From NCBI GenBank assembly GCA_009767595.1, contig VSDK01015564.1, positions 268,978-332,977 of the forward strand: a stretch of DNA of 64,000 nucleotides, read 5' to 3'. Made by a program: the position numbers and the translations under genes. Positions 22,640 through 33,056 of the stretch are shown piece after piece. The notes under the pieces are model-generated. The model did no database searches. It was given only the letters and a program-made list of their open reading frames with translations, and had not been told where the DNA came from. This DNA comes from Symbiodinium kawagutii. Its lineage: Eukaryota; Sar; Dinophyceae; Suessiales; Symbiodiniaceae. Numbering within the stretch: position 1 is the first letter of the stretch; each line of letters begins with the position of its first letter.

Positions 22640-22860
22640 ATCACTATTAATCACTAACCACTATAAACCACTACACTTTTGGGTGATCACAACATTCACT
22701 ACTATTGGTAGTGATCACTAAATTTTCACTCTCAACCACAACAAAAACCACCATTTATCACTATTATTCACTCTTAACCACTCTTAACCACTATAAACCA
22801 CTCTTAACCACTATAAACCACTATAAACCACCATAAATATCACGACATAAACCACTACTA
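22640..22860. repeat. AC-rich block of AACCACTATAAACC units
   Basis: About ten degenerate copies of CCACTATAAACCACTNTTAA. The opposite polarity, TTTATAGTGGCTAAATGTGG, appears immediately right of the island at 22,915-22,989, giving an inverted arrangement around it. Confidence 0.6.
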
Positions 22861-22914
22861 TTGGGCGATCGTGGGGATTGGAGTCACTACCATTGAGCAT
22901 GCCACGCGATCCAG

Positions 22915-22989
22915 CGCCGCCCCCGAAAAAATGGCGCCTCCTGACCTCCACCCGCCGGACGCTAGTGTGATGACCCGAGACATCCGGAG
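22915..22989 (+). CDS. Exon-like GC-rich island, function unknown
   Basis: 75 bp preceded by GATCCAG and followed by GTTTCG. One plus frame is open and Pro-rich (PEKMAPPDLHPPDASVMTRD). The flanks are inverted low-complexity arms (AC-rich left, GT-rich right). No domain. Confidence 0.35.
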
Positions 22990-23119
22990 GTTTCGCTAAA
23001 ACATGGATGGAACCCCCGCAAAAAGGTGGGTTTATAGTGGCTAAATGTGGCTTAGAATGGTTCACTAGAAGATAAGAACCAACAATAATGGTTGAACAAC
23101 TACTAGTTGGTTTATCACT

Positions 23120-23192
23120 GATAATGGCTGATACTGATTGATATTGGATGATTTGGGGTTACGCCTATGTTGAGCAACCACCATATATATGG
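23120..23192. repeat. Family A element, right half
   Basis: TATTGGATGATTTGGGGTTA followed by TGTTGAGCAACCACCATAT equals the right half of the copy at 24,806-24,986; no left arm. Confidence 0.5.
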
Positions 23193-23347
23193 CCCATATG
23201 GCTAGTAGTTGATAAGCTTGATGGCTGACCAAGGTGGCTAAACAAGCTTGATGATGCCTAGTAGTGATGCTTTTGCCCATGGCTAAGGTTGTTCATGCCA
23301 GTTGTGGCAAATTTGCTGGCTTTAGCAATGGCGAATGAAATCGTCAG

Positions 23348-23408
23348 TAACGCCACTGGTGGGTTCGTTGTGACTCGTGCGGCGAACGACCTGCACGATG
23401 TGAAGACG
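23348..23408 (+). CDS. Short exon-like island
   Basis: 61 bp after GTCAG and before GTCAAC. The plus frame reads ATGGFVVTRAANDLHDVK. Similar x-F-V-(V/I) words appear in the islands at 26.5, 51.6 and 54.2 kb; with so few residues this may be coincidence. Confidence 0.2.
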
Positions 23409-23420
23409 GTCAACTATGAC

Positions 23421-23543
23421 ATGGCTATGGGTCAATATTAATAAACTAATAATGGGGATAAGGGGCAACAAAGCTATAGGGAAAACAATGGCTAATGATA
23501 GGGGAACCGGGAACCAGGGGTACAGGGTTTTGACCCATAGCCA
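23421..23543. repeat. TIR element family C, good copy
   Basis: Ends CATGGCTATGGGTCAATATT and GTTTTGACCCATAGCCATAT are inverted over about 17 bp, with the typical GGGAAAACAATGGCTAATGA interior. Confidence 0.7.
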
Positions 23544-23550
23544 TATGGAT

Positions 23551-23668
23551 ATGGTGCTTTCTCAAGTCATAGGGCACCACCAAATCATCGAGTTGATTGA
23601 ACATTTGTAGTAGTAAACCATCCATGTTTGCTTTTTTTGCGGTCCCCTATGACTTGAGAAACCACCAT
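23551..23668. repeat. TIR element family A
   Basis: Ends ATGGTGCTTTCTCAAGTCAT and ATGACTTGAGAAACCACCAT are inverted over 20 bp with one mismatch. Flanked by GGAT/ATGG. Confidence 0.75.
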
Positions 23669-23699
23669 ATGGGTCACGACATGTCACGACCATCCCAAA

Positions 23700-24125
23700 A
23701 CTGGTGTACATCCCAACAGTTGGACAGGTGAGGTGAGCAACCAGGGTATTGACGAGGCTTATGATGGATATGATTCGATGAAAATCGACCACAAACACCA
23801 AAACTCGTATTCAATCGTTATTGTTACTTTGAGCAAATTGTCACGAACGAACGATGACCAGGGGGTCCCTACTGTAATTTGATGCCAAGGCAAACATCCA
23901 CAGCATGACGCGCCTGGCTCCCATGTCCATTGCCATGGCTTTCGTCGATTTAAACAGTCGAGTGTGGTGCACTTTGAAACAGTCGAAGATTCACCGAGCT
24001 GAGCCCAAGACGGCAGCGGGCGAGAATCTGATCCCCCTCCTTGACCATCATTCAGCCGTGGTAAACCATCCATGATCCGTAATGTGCGATTCACCAGCAT
24101 TTATGTTACCATGTCCTAACACATC
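23700..24125. other. GC-richer stretch, no assignable gene
   Basis: A 113-codon minus frame (23,759-24,100) is open but shows no domain. The area may contain an exon. Confidence 0.25.
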
Positions 24126-24127
24126 AT

Positions 24128-24247
24128 ACTTGGATGTGCGCCCCAACTTAGTAAGTGGTCACCAACCATGGTCTCCAGGGGTTAGTTGAGCTACCTTCTA
24201 GGGCTTAGTTCACCATGGTGAACTAAGCCCAGCTGCATATCCAAGTA
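24128..24247. repeat. TIR element family G with perfect 30-bp palindrome
   Basis: Ends ACTTGGATGTGC and GCATATCCAAGT are inverted. Inside, 24201-24230 is a perfect zero-loop palindrome centred on CACCATGGTG. Related copies occur near 27,575-27,672 and 31,657-31,768. Confidence 0.65.
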
Positions 24248-24805
24248 GTGCAGCTTATGGAGCTTATAGCCACTGATAGCTTTCTCAAATCGAGTTCTTT
24301 GTTCGTTAGCCCTGGCGAAACACCTCCGGCATCCCCATCAACCGGGCTCAGCACTGATGCTGCTCGTCTTTTAAAGGGGGCGATTTGTGGGTTGATCTTT
24401 GACCCGATGCATCCAAATGTCAGGAAATAGTAGGTAATCAGCTGGTTTCTAGCATTGTTCATGTTGCACTTTGACGACCGTCATCAATGATCAATGGCAA
24501 CTGGTTGATGGTCAGCATGGCGCGCCATGGCGGTGCCGGGCTGGGTGGCCGACCGTGATTTTTTGAAGCACCATTTCCTGGGCGACACAAATAATCCGGT
24601 CATATCCGGTCGAAGTACTCCAGGATTTGGTCAACTCAGGTTTTTTATACACATCAAAAAAAACCTGAAACACCTCACAAAATTGCCAGGGGTGCACTCG
24701 ATGTCATTTACGCAGCTCGATGTTCGGAAAGTTCAGCCCACCACCTGGGAGACCTCGAATCAGCATCCGTGGATTCAGAGGGACCAATTTGCCTAAAAGT
24801 CATGT

Positions 24806-24986
24806 GATGGTGTCTCAAGTCATAGGGAACCCCAAAGCTATGGTCGTTTTATAGTGGCTATATAATAGTGGCTAACGATAGGGGATAAGAACCAACAACA
24901 ATGGTTGAACAACTACTGTTAGTTTATTACTGATAATGGCTGATATTGGATGATTTGGGGTTACCCCTATGTTGAGAACCACCCAT
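24806..24986. repeat. TIR element family A carrying an internal insertion
   Basis: Ends GATGGTGTCTCAAGTCATAG and CCCTATGTTGAGAACCACCC are inverted. About 70 bp of GGGGATAAGAACCAACAACA-type sequence expands the core. Confidence 0.6.
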
Positions 24987-25496
24987 GTATAGTCCACGTG
25001 TTGATTTCCAGTGATCCGAAGGATTCCCACACGGGTCCACACCAATCCACACTGTGGTGAGATCACAACTGCGACTAATGGCCTGCTCTGGAGCTGATGT
25101 AAATGGATTTGTCCATAGCCATGGTGGTACCTACTAACCATCCAATAATGGCTATTATTGATAGGGAAACCACCCATTTTGAGGGTACACCATGGCGAAC
25201 TGGACAAACCCAGCCATAGATTGTTGATCAGGAAACAGTTCTGGAATCAAGACCTGGCTACGACGTGTTCTACTTCTAAGGCTGGCTGATACAACCCTAT
25301 CTGGCGAGCAAGCCCTGCAGTGCTGACGAGGAAATTTACACGTCTGATCAACCGGCACATCTGTATGTTGTTAGGTACCCATGATGTACATCCGCTATCC
25401 TTTATGAACACCCAGATGCACCACTCCGTTGGTGGATGCGTGCTAGTTCTTGATTTATGCTGCTTAACACATCAACGATGGGGGTATTACCACTGT

Positions 25497-25583
25497 TTGG
25501 TGCTTTCAACCCCTTTGAAATATTGGTTAGCCAACCGTCCCAAAATATTGGAGACATAAAGCGTGCTTAGAACCACCAACTGG
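25497..25583. repeat. TIR element family B
   Basis: Left arm TTTGGTGCTTTCAACCCCTT and right arm TGCTTAGAACCACCAACTGG; the core has GGTTAGCCAACCGTCCCAAA. Confidence 0.55.
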
Positions 25584-25849
25584 TAGTTGTTTAGGTATTT
25601 TTGCTGCTTATTATTATCCACCATGATTAACCACTATAGTCCCCCAACACACATGTTTAATTGATAGCTACAACTAGCTATTCTTGTTGGTCCTATGCAA
25701 GTTAATCACTAGTTCAACCACCACTTCACCATAGAATTCACATAGAAAATTCACACAAAAAACATGTCTGCCATGTATTACCCAGGACTCTCCGGAGTTA
25801 CCCATCATTCGAGAAAACCGGCGACCATGATTCAAAAGCTCTAACATCA

Positions 25850-26130
25850 CCAGCGTGGGAACAACCAGCCTTGACCCCTTTGATGAACCATGTTTTACCA
25901 TGATTAAGCTAAGTAGTATCCTTATTTACCATTATCAATCACTGTTGCTACCATTATTTACCATTATTGATCATTATTGACCGTTTATGATGATTAATTA
26001 ATCCTTTAGTAAGGACTCATCAAGCTTTTATTCCCCATACATCAACCATTATCAACCTATCAATCCATCAGCCATTCTCAACGCAAGCTTCACCATATAT
26101 CAGCCATATTTGACCCATGATTAGCCATTA
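25850..26130. repeat. AC-rich low-complexity block
   Basis: Repetition of ACCATTATTTACCATTATTG and ATCAACCATTATCAACC. Confidence 0.55.
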
Positions 26131-26246
26131 TCAACAATTTTCACCATAAAAAGAATTTTTGTGCTCCCCTAAACTTTAGCCTTCGAGTTACCAACTTATA
26201 ATAGGTCGACTGCAAGAGTAGGGTACGACGAATAGCCATACAAATG

Positions 26247-26420
26247 GTGACTTCTTAAAATAGGGAACCCCAAAGATGGTTGGTTCTACTACCAAAAAAC
26301 ACTGTTATGGCTGGCCTGACTGCTCAAAATGAGTGGTTTTACAGTAAAAAAGCTCAAAATGAGTGGTTTTACTCTCAAAAAACTATTAAAGGATGGTTTG
26401 GGGGTTATCCCTACAGGGTG
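26247..26420. repeat. Family A/D composite with 39-bp tandem duplication
   Basis: Left end GGTGACTTCTTAAAATAGGG is family A; the right end, GGTTTGGGGGTTATCCCTAC followed by GGGCCCCCTTA, passes into family D sequence. The word GCTCAAAATGAGTGGTTTTA occurs twice, 39 bp apart. Confidence 0.5.
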
Positions 26421-26479
26421 GGCCCCCTTAGCTAGCTAAGTTGGCTTATAACTAGGGTAACTACCACTAGATATAACCA

Positions 26480-26684
26480 CCCAATGCTTGGTGGCTCCGG
26501 ACCCATGACGTAGGTGGCCGAAGTGCCTCCCTGGTAGCCTTTTCGTGCCCACCACGCGCCTGGCCTCAGCCGAGTTCGTCGTCACGTCTGGCCTGGCAGG
26601 TCCCGCGGCTTGGTCGCAACAAATCGCCTGTGGGGTGGACCAACAAGGAACAGAACATGTTCCATTCCCAAGCAGAACGTCCAT
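26480..26684. other. GC-rich island, possible exon
   Basis: About 200 bp, GC-rich, open in several frames. A plus frame contains LASAEFVVTSGLAGPAAW. It is immediately followed by the inverted-repeat arm that begins GTAGTGGCCTGGTTAATG at 26685, so GT could act as a splice donor. No domain. Confidence 0.3.
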
Positions 26685-26893
26685 GTAGTGGCCTGGTTAA
26701 TGAATGGTAAATAAAGCTGGCTAATGGTGTTTAATTTAATAATGGTTAATAATGGAGAATAACAAGCAATAATAGGGAATACATACCAACAATATGGTGA
26801 AACATAGCTGGTAAATGGTAGATAAAGCTGGGGATAATAAGCAACAATGGTAGGGGATACATCAGCTCTATGATCCATATGTGGTGGTTTCTC
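26685..26893. repeat. Inverted copy of 51,392-51,598 bordering a GC island
   Basis: Starts GTAGTGGCCTGGTTAATGAA and runs through GGTAAATAAAGCTGG and GGGGATAATAAGCAACAATG to CATATGTGGTGGTTTCTC. It is the reverse complement of 51,392-51,598 with scattered differences, and both copies sit directly against a GC-rich island. Confidence 0.75.
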
Positions 26894-26990
26894 AAGCCAT
26901 AGGGGACCCCAAAGCTATGCTTGGTTTATCAATGACTATTAAAGGATGACTTGGGGGTACCCCTATTTTGAGAAACACCCATGTTGGTAT
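26881..26990. repeat. TIR element family A, good copy
   Basis: Ends GTGGTGGTTTCTCAAGCCAT and CCTATTTTGAGAAACACCCA are inverted. The surrounding sequence also belongs to the inverted block shared with 51.3-51.6 kb. Confidence 0.75.
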
Positions 26991-28570
26991 AGCATAAACA
27001 AAATGGTATTTGTACTAAGATGGTACATTTCAACAGAACCATTACCCCAAAGGATAGGCATAACTCCATTGTACTTAAGATCACCAAGCGTTGAAAACTG
27101 GGAATATACCACCTACATGATAATACGATGGATCCGAAGCATCCAACACCTAGGTAAGCCAAACATTTTGACAAATGGAACCGGAGACAGCTTGGTGGTG
27201 CAGTCCAAATTGAGATGAGCATGTGGATTTGTCCAGTTCGCCATGGTGTACCTGTCAAAACTGCTGGTGACCACTATCACTTAATGGTTATGAACAGCTG
27301 CATTGTCACTACCATCATGGCTATGGATAAACCCATCTGAATTACTATGGTCCATTATGGTTAATCTTACATCTTCGAATTTGCTTTCGTGACATTCGAA
27401 CATACATTCGAACTGCACAGCTCCAATCCGCAAATGATGAGTTTAATCATGAGTAGGGATGCTGGTATAAATATTAGTCAACCAACTATTTGTTAACATT
27501 GCTGGGGAATTGGAACTGTGCAGCGGCATGATTTTTTGCAGGGTTTTTTAGGAAACGCCAACCAGCAACAGCACCATGGTTAGCTAGGCCCTATGAGGTA
27601 TAGCTGAACTAAGTCCTGAAAACCACGGGAATGGTGACCACTTACGAGCCGTGGGGTTGCACATCCTAGTAATAACAATAGTTTACCAAAAAAATATATC
27701 TATATAAATAGAAACCAAAACGACAATTACTCTCAACTATATTTCATTAACGAGATTCGCCAAACTAGCCAGCAATCAGAAATCATTTTCAGCAAATGGT
27801 GAACGTTGATCATTTCATAATTGTTAAGCATTATCAAGGCCTTCGGTAAATGAAATTATCAAAATCATTTCATGTTTTGCATTGAAGAAATTACTAAGGC
27901 CATTGCCAAAAACTTGATCATTTCAAGGCCGTTCTTAGTTTTCCAAATCACTTGTTATTCGCTCAGCCGCTCGCAGGCATGAGGAACATTTTCTCGGTCC
28001 CAAGGTTAAGCTGAATAGTTGGATGAATTCATTATCAAACAATTATAGTATCAGGCATCAGCATAAATAGAATGATAGAGCAACCAACATTCAAGTTGCT
28101 GAATTACCTTAAAAGTGTCCATTCTCAAAATTTGACCATGATTTAGCCTAATTTACCCGTTGATGATCCTACATCCATCCACATGCCAATCTTAGTCTGC
28201 ACAATTTGGGGACCTGTCAGTTCAAGACCAAGTGCAAAATTGGCGCTGGGTCGAGTCACTAAACAGCTCAGATATCGCACTGTGCGACCTCAACCCTAAT
28301 CCAAGGAGTTGTTCTGATCTACCATTCTTAAAGGTTACCCTCTGGCAGTCCCCAACCCGGAAGCTGAAAATAAACATTTCTAAAATTGAAACTGTGACAA
28401 CAATGGATTTTCCACTTCCACGATTCATTTGCCGGAGTGAAATTCATTTGCTGGCCATAATGACAAAAAAACCGTTCCTTGGTTATGGTTGATCCTCATT
28501 CATAGTTGGTCAATTCACTACTATTAGTTGGTGAACTATCATTGGCATATCACCATGACATATCATGACT
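26991..28570. other. No assignable gene
   Basis: 27,000-27,240 is open on both strands for 90-110 codons without a domain. 27,465-27,520 holds part of a family B element. 27,575-27,672 resembles family G. 28,330-28,440 resembles the arms of family E. The rest is featureless. Confidence 0.3.
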
Positions 28571-28571
28571 G

Positions 28572-28768
28572 CAACATCAACGGCCGTTGGGGCCGCCACT
28601 GGGGGCCACTCCGGGCCTCCCCCGTGTGACAGGGCCGCAACGCTCCGGGCCGCCAGCTGCCGACCCTGCTGGGATGCCCCGCGCATCCACAGCGACCTTC
28701 TCCTCCTTCACTTCAACCACCTCCTCGGCAACAACTTCGGGGGGGATTCTTGCCACAGGGGAGCCCTG
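28572..28768 (+). CDS. GC-rich Pro/Ala/Ser/Thr-rich exon-like island
   Basis: The most GC-rich stretch of this part of the window. A plus frame beginning MGPPLGATPGLPRVTG is low-complexity Pro/Ala then Ser/Thr-rich. All three plus frames are mostly open, so frame choice is uncertain. It is followed at 28,805-28,845 by a family A right end. Confidence 0.3.
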
Positions 28769-29175
28769 AAAATGCTTGGCTACTGTAAATGGTTAACTGG
28801 ATAGACTTTTGGGTTTCCCCTATTTGAAGAAACACCCAAAGGATGGATCAGAATCCACGGGCAATATGAGGCAATCACGTTACAAAGATTCCGCAAACAT
28901 CCAAGAACGATAGCATTATGTAATGGCTCATTAGCTCAAATATAATGACTAATTATCTACATCACTAACATGAATCGATAACAATGTTCATTGGCAATTA
29001 GCTGTGTTATTGACATCAGTAGCGTCGATTCAACTTGCATTAACATGAATCAATAATGGTAGTTAGTTGAAACACGAATAATCATTAACGTCATCAAAAT
29101 ACATGAAATCATCATCAATAGTCATCAACATCCTTGTAACAAGTTCATAATGGTAATGAATTGAAACGATCATCA

Positions 29176-29289
29176 TCCCCTCCGGTGATCGAACATAGCA
29201 GTGGAAAATCCACCAGTTATAGCTGATTTCCCGGGGTTTCTCTCGAAAAATGGTGATTTTCCGTTGCTATGTTAGATCACCGGAGTGCA
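29176..29289. repeat. TIR element family E, good copy
   Basis: Left arm TCCGGTGATCGAACATAGCA then GTGGAAAATCCACC. The right arm has GGTGATTTTCCGTTGCTATG then TTAGATCACCGGA. Arms of about 33 bp around a short loop. Confidence 0.7.
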
Positions 29290-29997
29290 AATCTTCCATT
29301 CGCTCATCCATCCGTCGGTATCATTCGCTCAGCCGTTCCATCAGGGCCTCGCTTCGTGAAACAGTTCGCGAATGCAGCCACGCAGCCATGACCCATTTAG
29401 AACCCATGCTAGGTGGCCACAAGCCATGGATCATTATAGTTGTTGGTTACTGGTTAATCAATGGTTAAACACTGCTATTACTGGTTAATCCGAGTGCTTA
29501 ACTTATTGATTGTATTCAAAGGTGAATTCATCGTTAAACATGATCATTACTCAAGGTGGTTTCAACCCATATGAAAAAATATGAGTTAATCAACAAGCCC
29601 AAATACGAGAAAAACAGAAAAATAAGACCAACAAAATAGGCGATTTCACACATGACTAAGAATTCTCCCTGATTTCTCGATTTCCTCTGTAAATTACTGG
29701 TTGTACTCGGGGTTATCGCTACCTTATAGAGCTTAAAACATCTTAAAACCATAGCTTCACATCCAACTAAGAAACCATTTAAATTTATTGTGTGTCAATC
29801 TCGCGGTCGCCCTCGTATCCCCTAGTTATAAAGAATCTTACCTTAAGATAAAACACTTTGCCTACCCAACAAACTGGTAAAATTTCTAGTTGGCCCTCAT
29901 TGCCAGTGTTCATCACCATGCCCAACCATTCGCAACCATTCCACTGCGAGAGGTGGTCAACCAAGGGATTGTTACAGTAAGCATCATTGACCAGTTG
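29290..29997. other. No assignable gene
   Basis: 29,555-29,600 is a family B left half (GGTGGTTTCAACCC). Otherwise there are only short open frames. Confidence 0.35.
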
Positions 29998-30029
<32 letters not shown>

Positions 30030-30060
30030 GTCACCATCATCATCATCACCATCATCATCA
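29998..30060. repeat. (ATC)n microsatellite
   Basis: About 20 TCA triplets with two interruptions. Confidence 0.9.
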
Positions 30061-30990
30061 ACTCCCATGCTTACCAAGTGTATCCAGGAGTGGATTCTAG
30101 TGGTTTTTAATGCTCAATAGCAGTTATGCTTGGAACCTAGGTTTGAGCCGATGTTGAGCCATTCTTGACTATCGACCACATCTTAAGCATGATAAACCAT
30201 CACCGTGACTGGTACCATTTGTCGATTATACTCGTCAGCCATCAATTTTTGGCTGATAAACTAATCGTCATGATATACGCAAATGTTTAAATTCATATTT
30301 ATGATGTATATAGCATGGCTGGTTTCCCTATTGATAAGAAATAGAAACAACTCGTTGGTTAGTGGGTAGTCTCAGTTGTGGAGGAACCCATTTGGACGGC
30401 TGTTTAAATATGATTGTTGGTCAATATCCCCTATTACCACCCATTTTTTAAAGTTGTAACCCCTATAAAATTTTATAAACCCATTCAATGGATAAACCCA
30501 TGTAGTTGGTTTCCCATTCAAAGGTAGCCCCCCCAATTAATAAACCTAGGGTTTATCTACCGCAACCCTGCCCATTCCGAAGAGCGAATTCAACTTCATG
30601 CTCTTTGGATCAAAAAATTAGTGGTCATAGTGCCTATCTGGTCGGTGGTTCAGGGTTAAAACCACCAACCAGCTATTAAAGGATGGTTTGGGGGTTATCC
30701 CTACAAGTTTGGCCCCCTTAGTTCGCTAAGTTGGCTTATAACTAGGGTAACTACCAGTTATAGTAGATATAACTATAGCTAGATGGCTTATTCATATCCC
30801 ATCAACTACCATTTATCATGGTACTTGATGTCAACTATTAACCATGGCTAAGTACTAAACCTGGTATCTCCTGGCAACTGGTTGACATCAATTGTCATGA
30901 TTCAGGTTAACATCAACTATTAACCATGGCGGTCGCCTGGTATCTCCTGGTTAAGTACTAAACCATAGCCATTCATAGCCCACCTTCCAT
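30061..30990. other. Non-coding; partial family B and D pieces and AC-rich tail
   Basis: 30,648-30,673 is a collapsed family B palindrome (GGTCGGTGGTT / AACCACCAACC). 30,675-30,780 matches family D right-half sequence also seen at 26,396-26,470. 30,780-30,980 is AC-rich (CCATGG, AACCATGG words). Confidence 0.45.
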
Positions 30991-31004
30991 GGCCGGCTCC
31001 GCAG

Positions 31005-31106
31005 GCAGCTGGGGTTCCCTGCGACGCCCGCCCCTTCATCCGCCCCGGCGCAACAGACGGGTGGTTCGGGGCCAGCCGCTTCCTGGCAGAGCGCCAAAGT
31101 CGTGTG
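31005..31106 (+). CDS. GC-rich exon-like island
   Basis: About 100 bp after CCGCAG and before GTTGAG. Plus frames are open; one reads PAPSSAPAQQTGGSGPAASW, typical of Pro/Ala/Gln linkers. The left flank is CCA-type and the right flank flips abruptly to ATGGTTTAATGG-type DNA. Confidence 0.3.
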
Positions 31107-31109
31107 GTT

Positions 31110-31640
31110 GAGTGAGGTTAAGAATGGTTTAATAGTAATTGATGATGGTTTAATGATGGTTTAATGGTGGTTAATAGTGGTTAATAATGGGCAAAAATAG
31201 TGGATAATAGTAGTGATTAATGATGGTTTAATCCTGCTTAAGAATGGTTTATGATGGTTGAATTGTGGTTTAATGGTGGTCGATAGTGGTTCATAACAGT
31301 CACACACTATGGTTATATGGTTAATAATGGCTCAAAATAGCTTATCACTATGTGGTTCCTAGTGGTGAATGATGGTTTAGTCATTGTTAATAGTGGTTAA
31401 TAATAGTGAGTAATAATGGCTAATCATAGTGGTTAATGATAGGTTTATAACTAGTAATCACTAATGATAGGTGGTTATTAGTGGTTATTAATGGTTAATC
31501 ATGGTTAAGTTAATAATGATGATGGTTAATTAGTAATAATGATGGTCAATAGTGCCAAATCATGGCTAACAATGGTTGATAACAGGTTATATGGTTAATG
31601 TTATTGGTTGTTGATAATGATCGTGTGATGTTTACTTCGG
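31110..31640. repeat. GT-rich low-complexity block
   Basis: Over 500 bp of TGGTTAATAGTGG and ATGATGGTTTAATGG words. Its complement (AACCACTATTAACCA type) occupies 40,380-40,800 on the far side of the retroelement. Confidence 0.7.
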
Positions 31641-31656
31641 TACTCTGGGTATCCCT

Positions 31657-31768
31657 ACTTGGCAGCTGGGGTTCCAACCATGATTATATGCCCTATAAGG
31701 TAGATTATAACCCCTAGAAACCATGGTTAGTGAGCACTTACAAAGTCCTGGTGCACATCCAAGTACCC
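31657..31768. repeat. TIR element family G
   Basis: Ends ACTTGGCAGCTGGGG and GTGCACATCCAAGT. The body aligns with the reverse complement of 24,128-24,247. Confidence 0.55.
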
Positions 31769-31953
31769 GTCCAGTTACCATGAAATAATATAGGCAACCA
31801 GCTGGGTTCTACCAGATTCGTATGGTCAAATGATAGCAAGTTTGGAATGGTAGTAGTAGTGAATCATTGAAAATTGAAAAAAAAACAGTAAACGCTAATT
31901 AGCCAGGTTTTAAGTCATTGTGATTATGGCCAGCGATTAGCTTAACCTTTAAG

Positions 31954-32068
31954 AACCCCTACCCTTTCGGTTACCATGAATTAGTAGGTAATCAGCTGGT
32001 TTCTGCCAGCTTGTTGCAACTGGGGCTGGTTGCCTATTTAATAGAAGTTGGTAACTGGAAGGCTAGGG
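31954..32068. repeat. TIR element family F
   Basis: Ends CCCTACCCTTTCGGTTACCA and TTGGTAACTGGAAGGCTAGGG are imperfect inverted repeats; centre GTAGGTAATCAGCTGGTTTC. Confidence 0.6.
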
Positions 32069-32069
32069 T

Positions 32070-32598
32070 ATGGTCAAATGATAGGAAGTTCGTCATGGAA
32101 TGGCAGTGAGGCTGCAATGACTATAAATGGTCATGTAGCAAAAAGTATAGCTTTGTTATTATGGCAATAGTGTATAGCTTAATTATTGGTAGCTAGTTAT
32201 TATAATAGCTTTTACAACTGATAAATGGTTCACTCCAATTGAGCTGGTTGTGGTGAATGATGGCGACCAGTTGATGGTGGAGAGAATCATGGATATTTGA
32301 TGGCTACTACTGGTTGGTTGATGGTTGACAATTGTACATAAATGGTTTGAAGTGGCAGGATCATGATTAATAGTGGCAGGTAAATTGCAAAAATATGATT
32401 ACTGGTTCATGCTTAATGCTTAATCCTGCTCAATACTGCAGCAATCTTAGCAGTGAAATGCGATGAAACGTGATAGAGATATGTTCAATCAGTGGCGGTC
32501 AATACATGGATATGGCTACTGTAACAATCTTTCAGAATGTGGGATAATCAATGGATAAACATGGCTGATATACGGCTCAGGCATGTCTTCATATATAT
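32070..32598. other. Low-complexity flank of the retroelement
   Basis: GT-rich words (TGGTTGATGG, AATGGTTTGAAG) continue to the element boundary; no gene. Confidence 0.4.
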
Positions 32599-32786
32599 GC
32601 ATTCTTTACCGCTGTGGGCCCAACCACCGACCGCAGCACAGCTGCAACTTTTTCCACAGAGCCTGCAGCCTGTGCCTGTTGTTAGGGCTGCTGCGATCCG
32701 TCTTATGGGCCCAATCCCTAAGGGATCTGGACCCAAGGCAGTTAAGGATGCCAGCCTACACAGTGCGAAGCTACAAGCCTCTTCCA
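32599..32786 (-). repeat. Split direct repeat B2 (3' end of element)
   Basis: 188-bp copy of B1 forming the outer 3' end of the element, ending GTAAAGAATGC before host ATATATATG. Confidence 0.88.
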
Positions 32787-32809
32787 TAGGTGGTGGTGGG
32801 GTGGAGGTG

Positions 32810-32871
32810 GCCGAGACTTTGCGGTACCCCCCAGCTCATCATGCATAAACCTCGGGTCCGAGAACTCCATG
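32810..32871 (-). repeat. Split direct repeat A2
   Basis: 62-bp copy of A1, placed between B1 and B2 and separated from B2 by a 23-bp C/A-rich spacer. Confidence 0.9.
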
Positions 32872-33056
32872 CATTCTTTACCGCTGTGGGCCCAACCACC
32901 GACCGCAGCACAGCTGCAACTTTTTCCACAGGCTGCAGCCTGTGCCTGTTGTTAGGGCTGCCGCGATCCGTCTTATGGGCCCAATCCCTAAGGGATCTGG
33001 ACCCAAGGCAGTTAAGGATGCCAGCCTACACAGTGCGAAGCTACAAGCCTCTTCCA
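32871..33056 (-). repeat. Split direct repeat B1
   Basis: 186 bp nearly identical to B2 (32599-32786). The differences are one substitution and a 2-bp indel. It abuts A2 with no spacer (they share one base), giving the B1-A2 junction expected of the circular intermediate. Confidence 0.88.
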
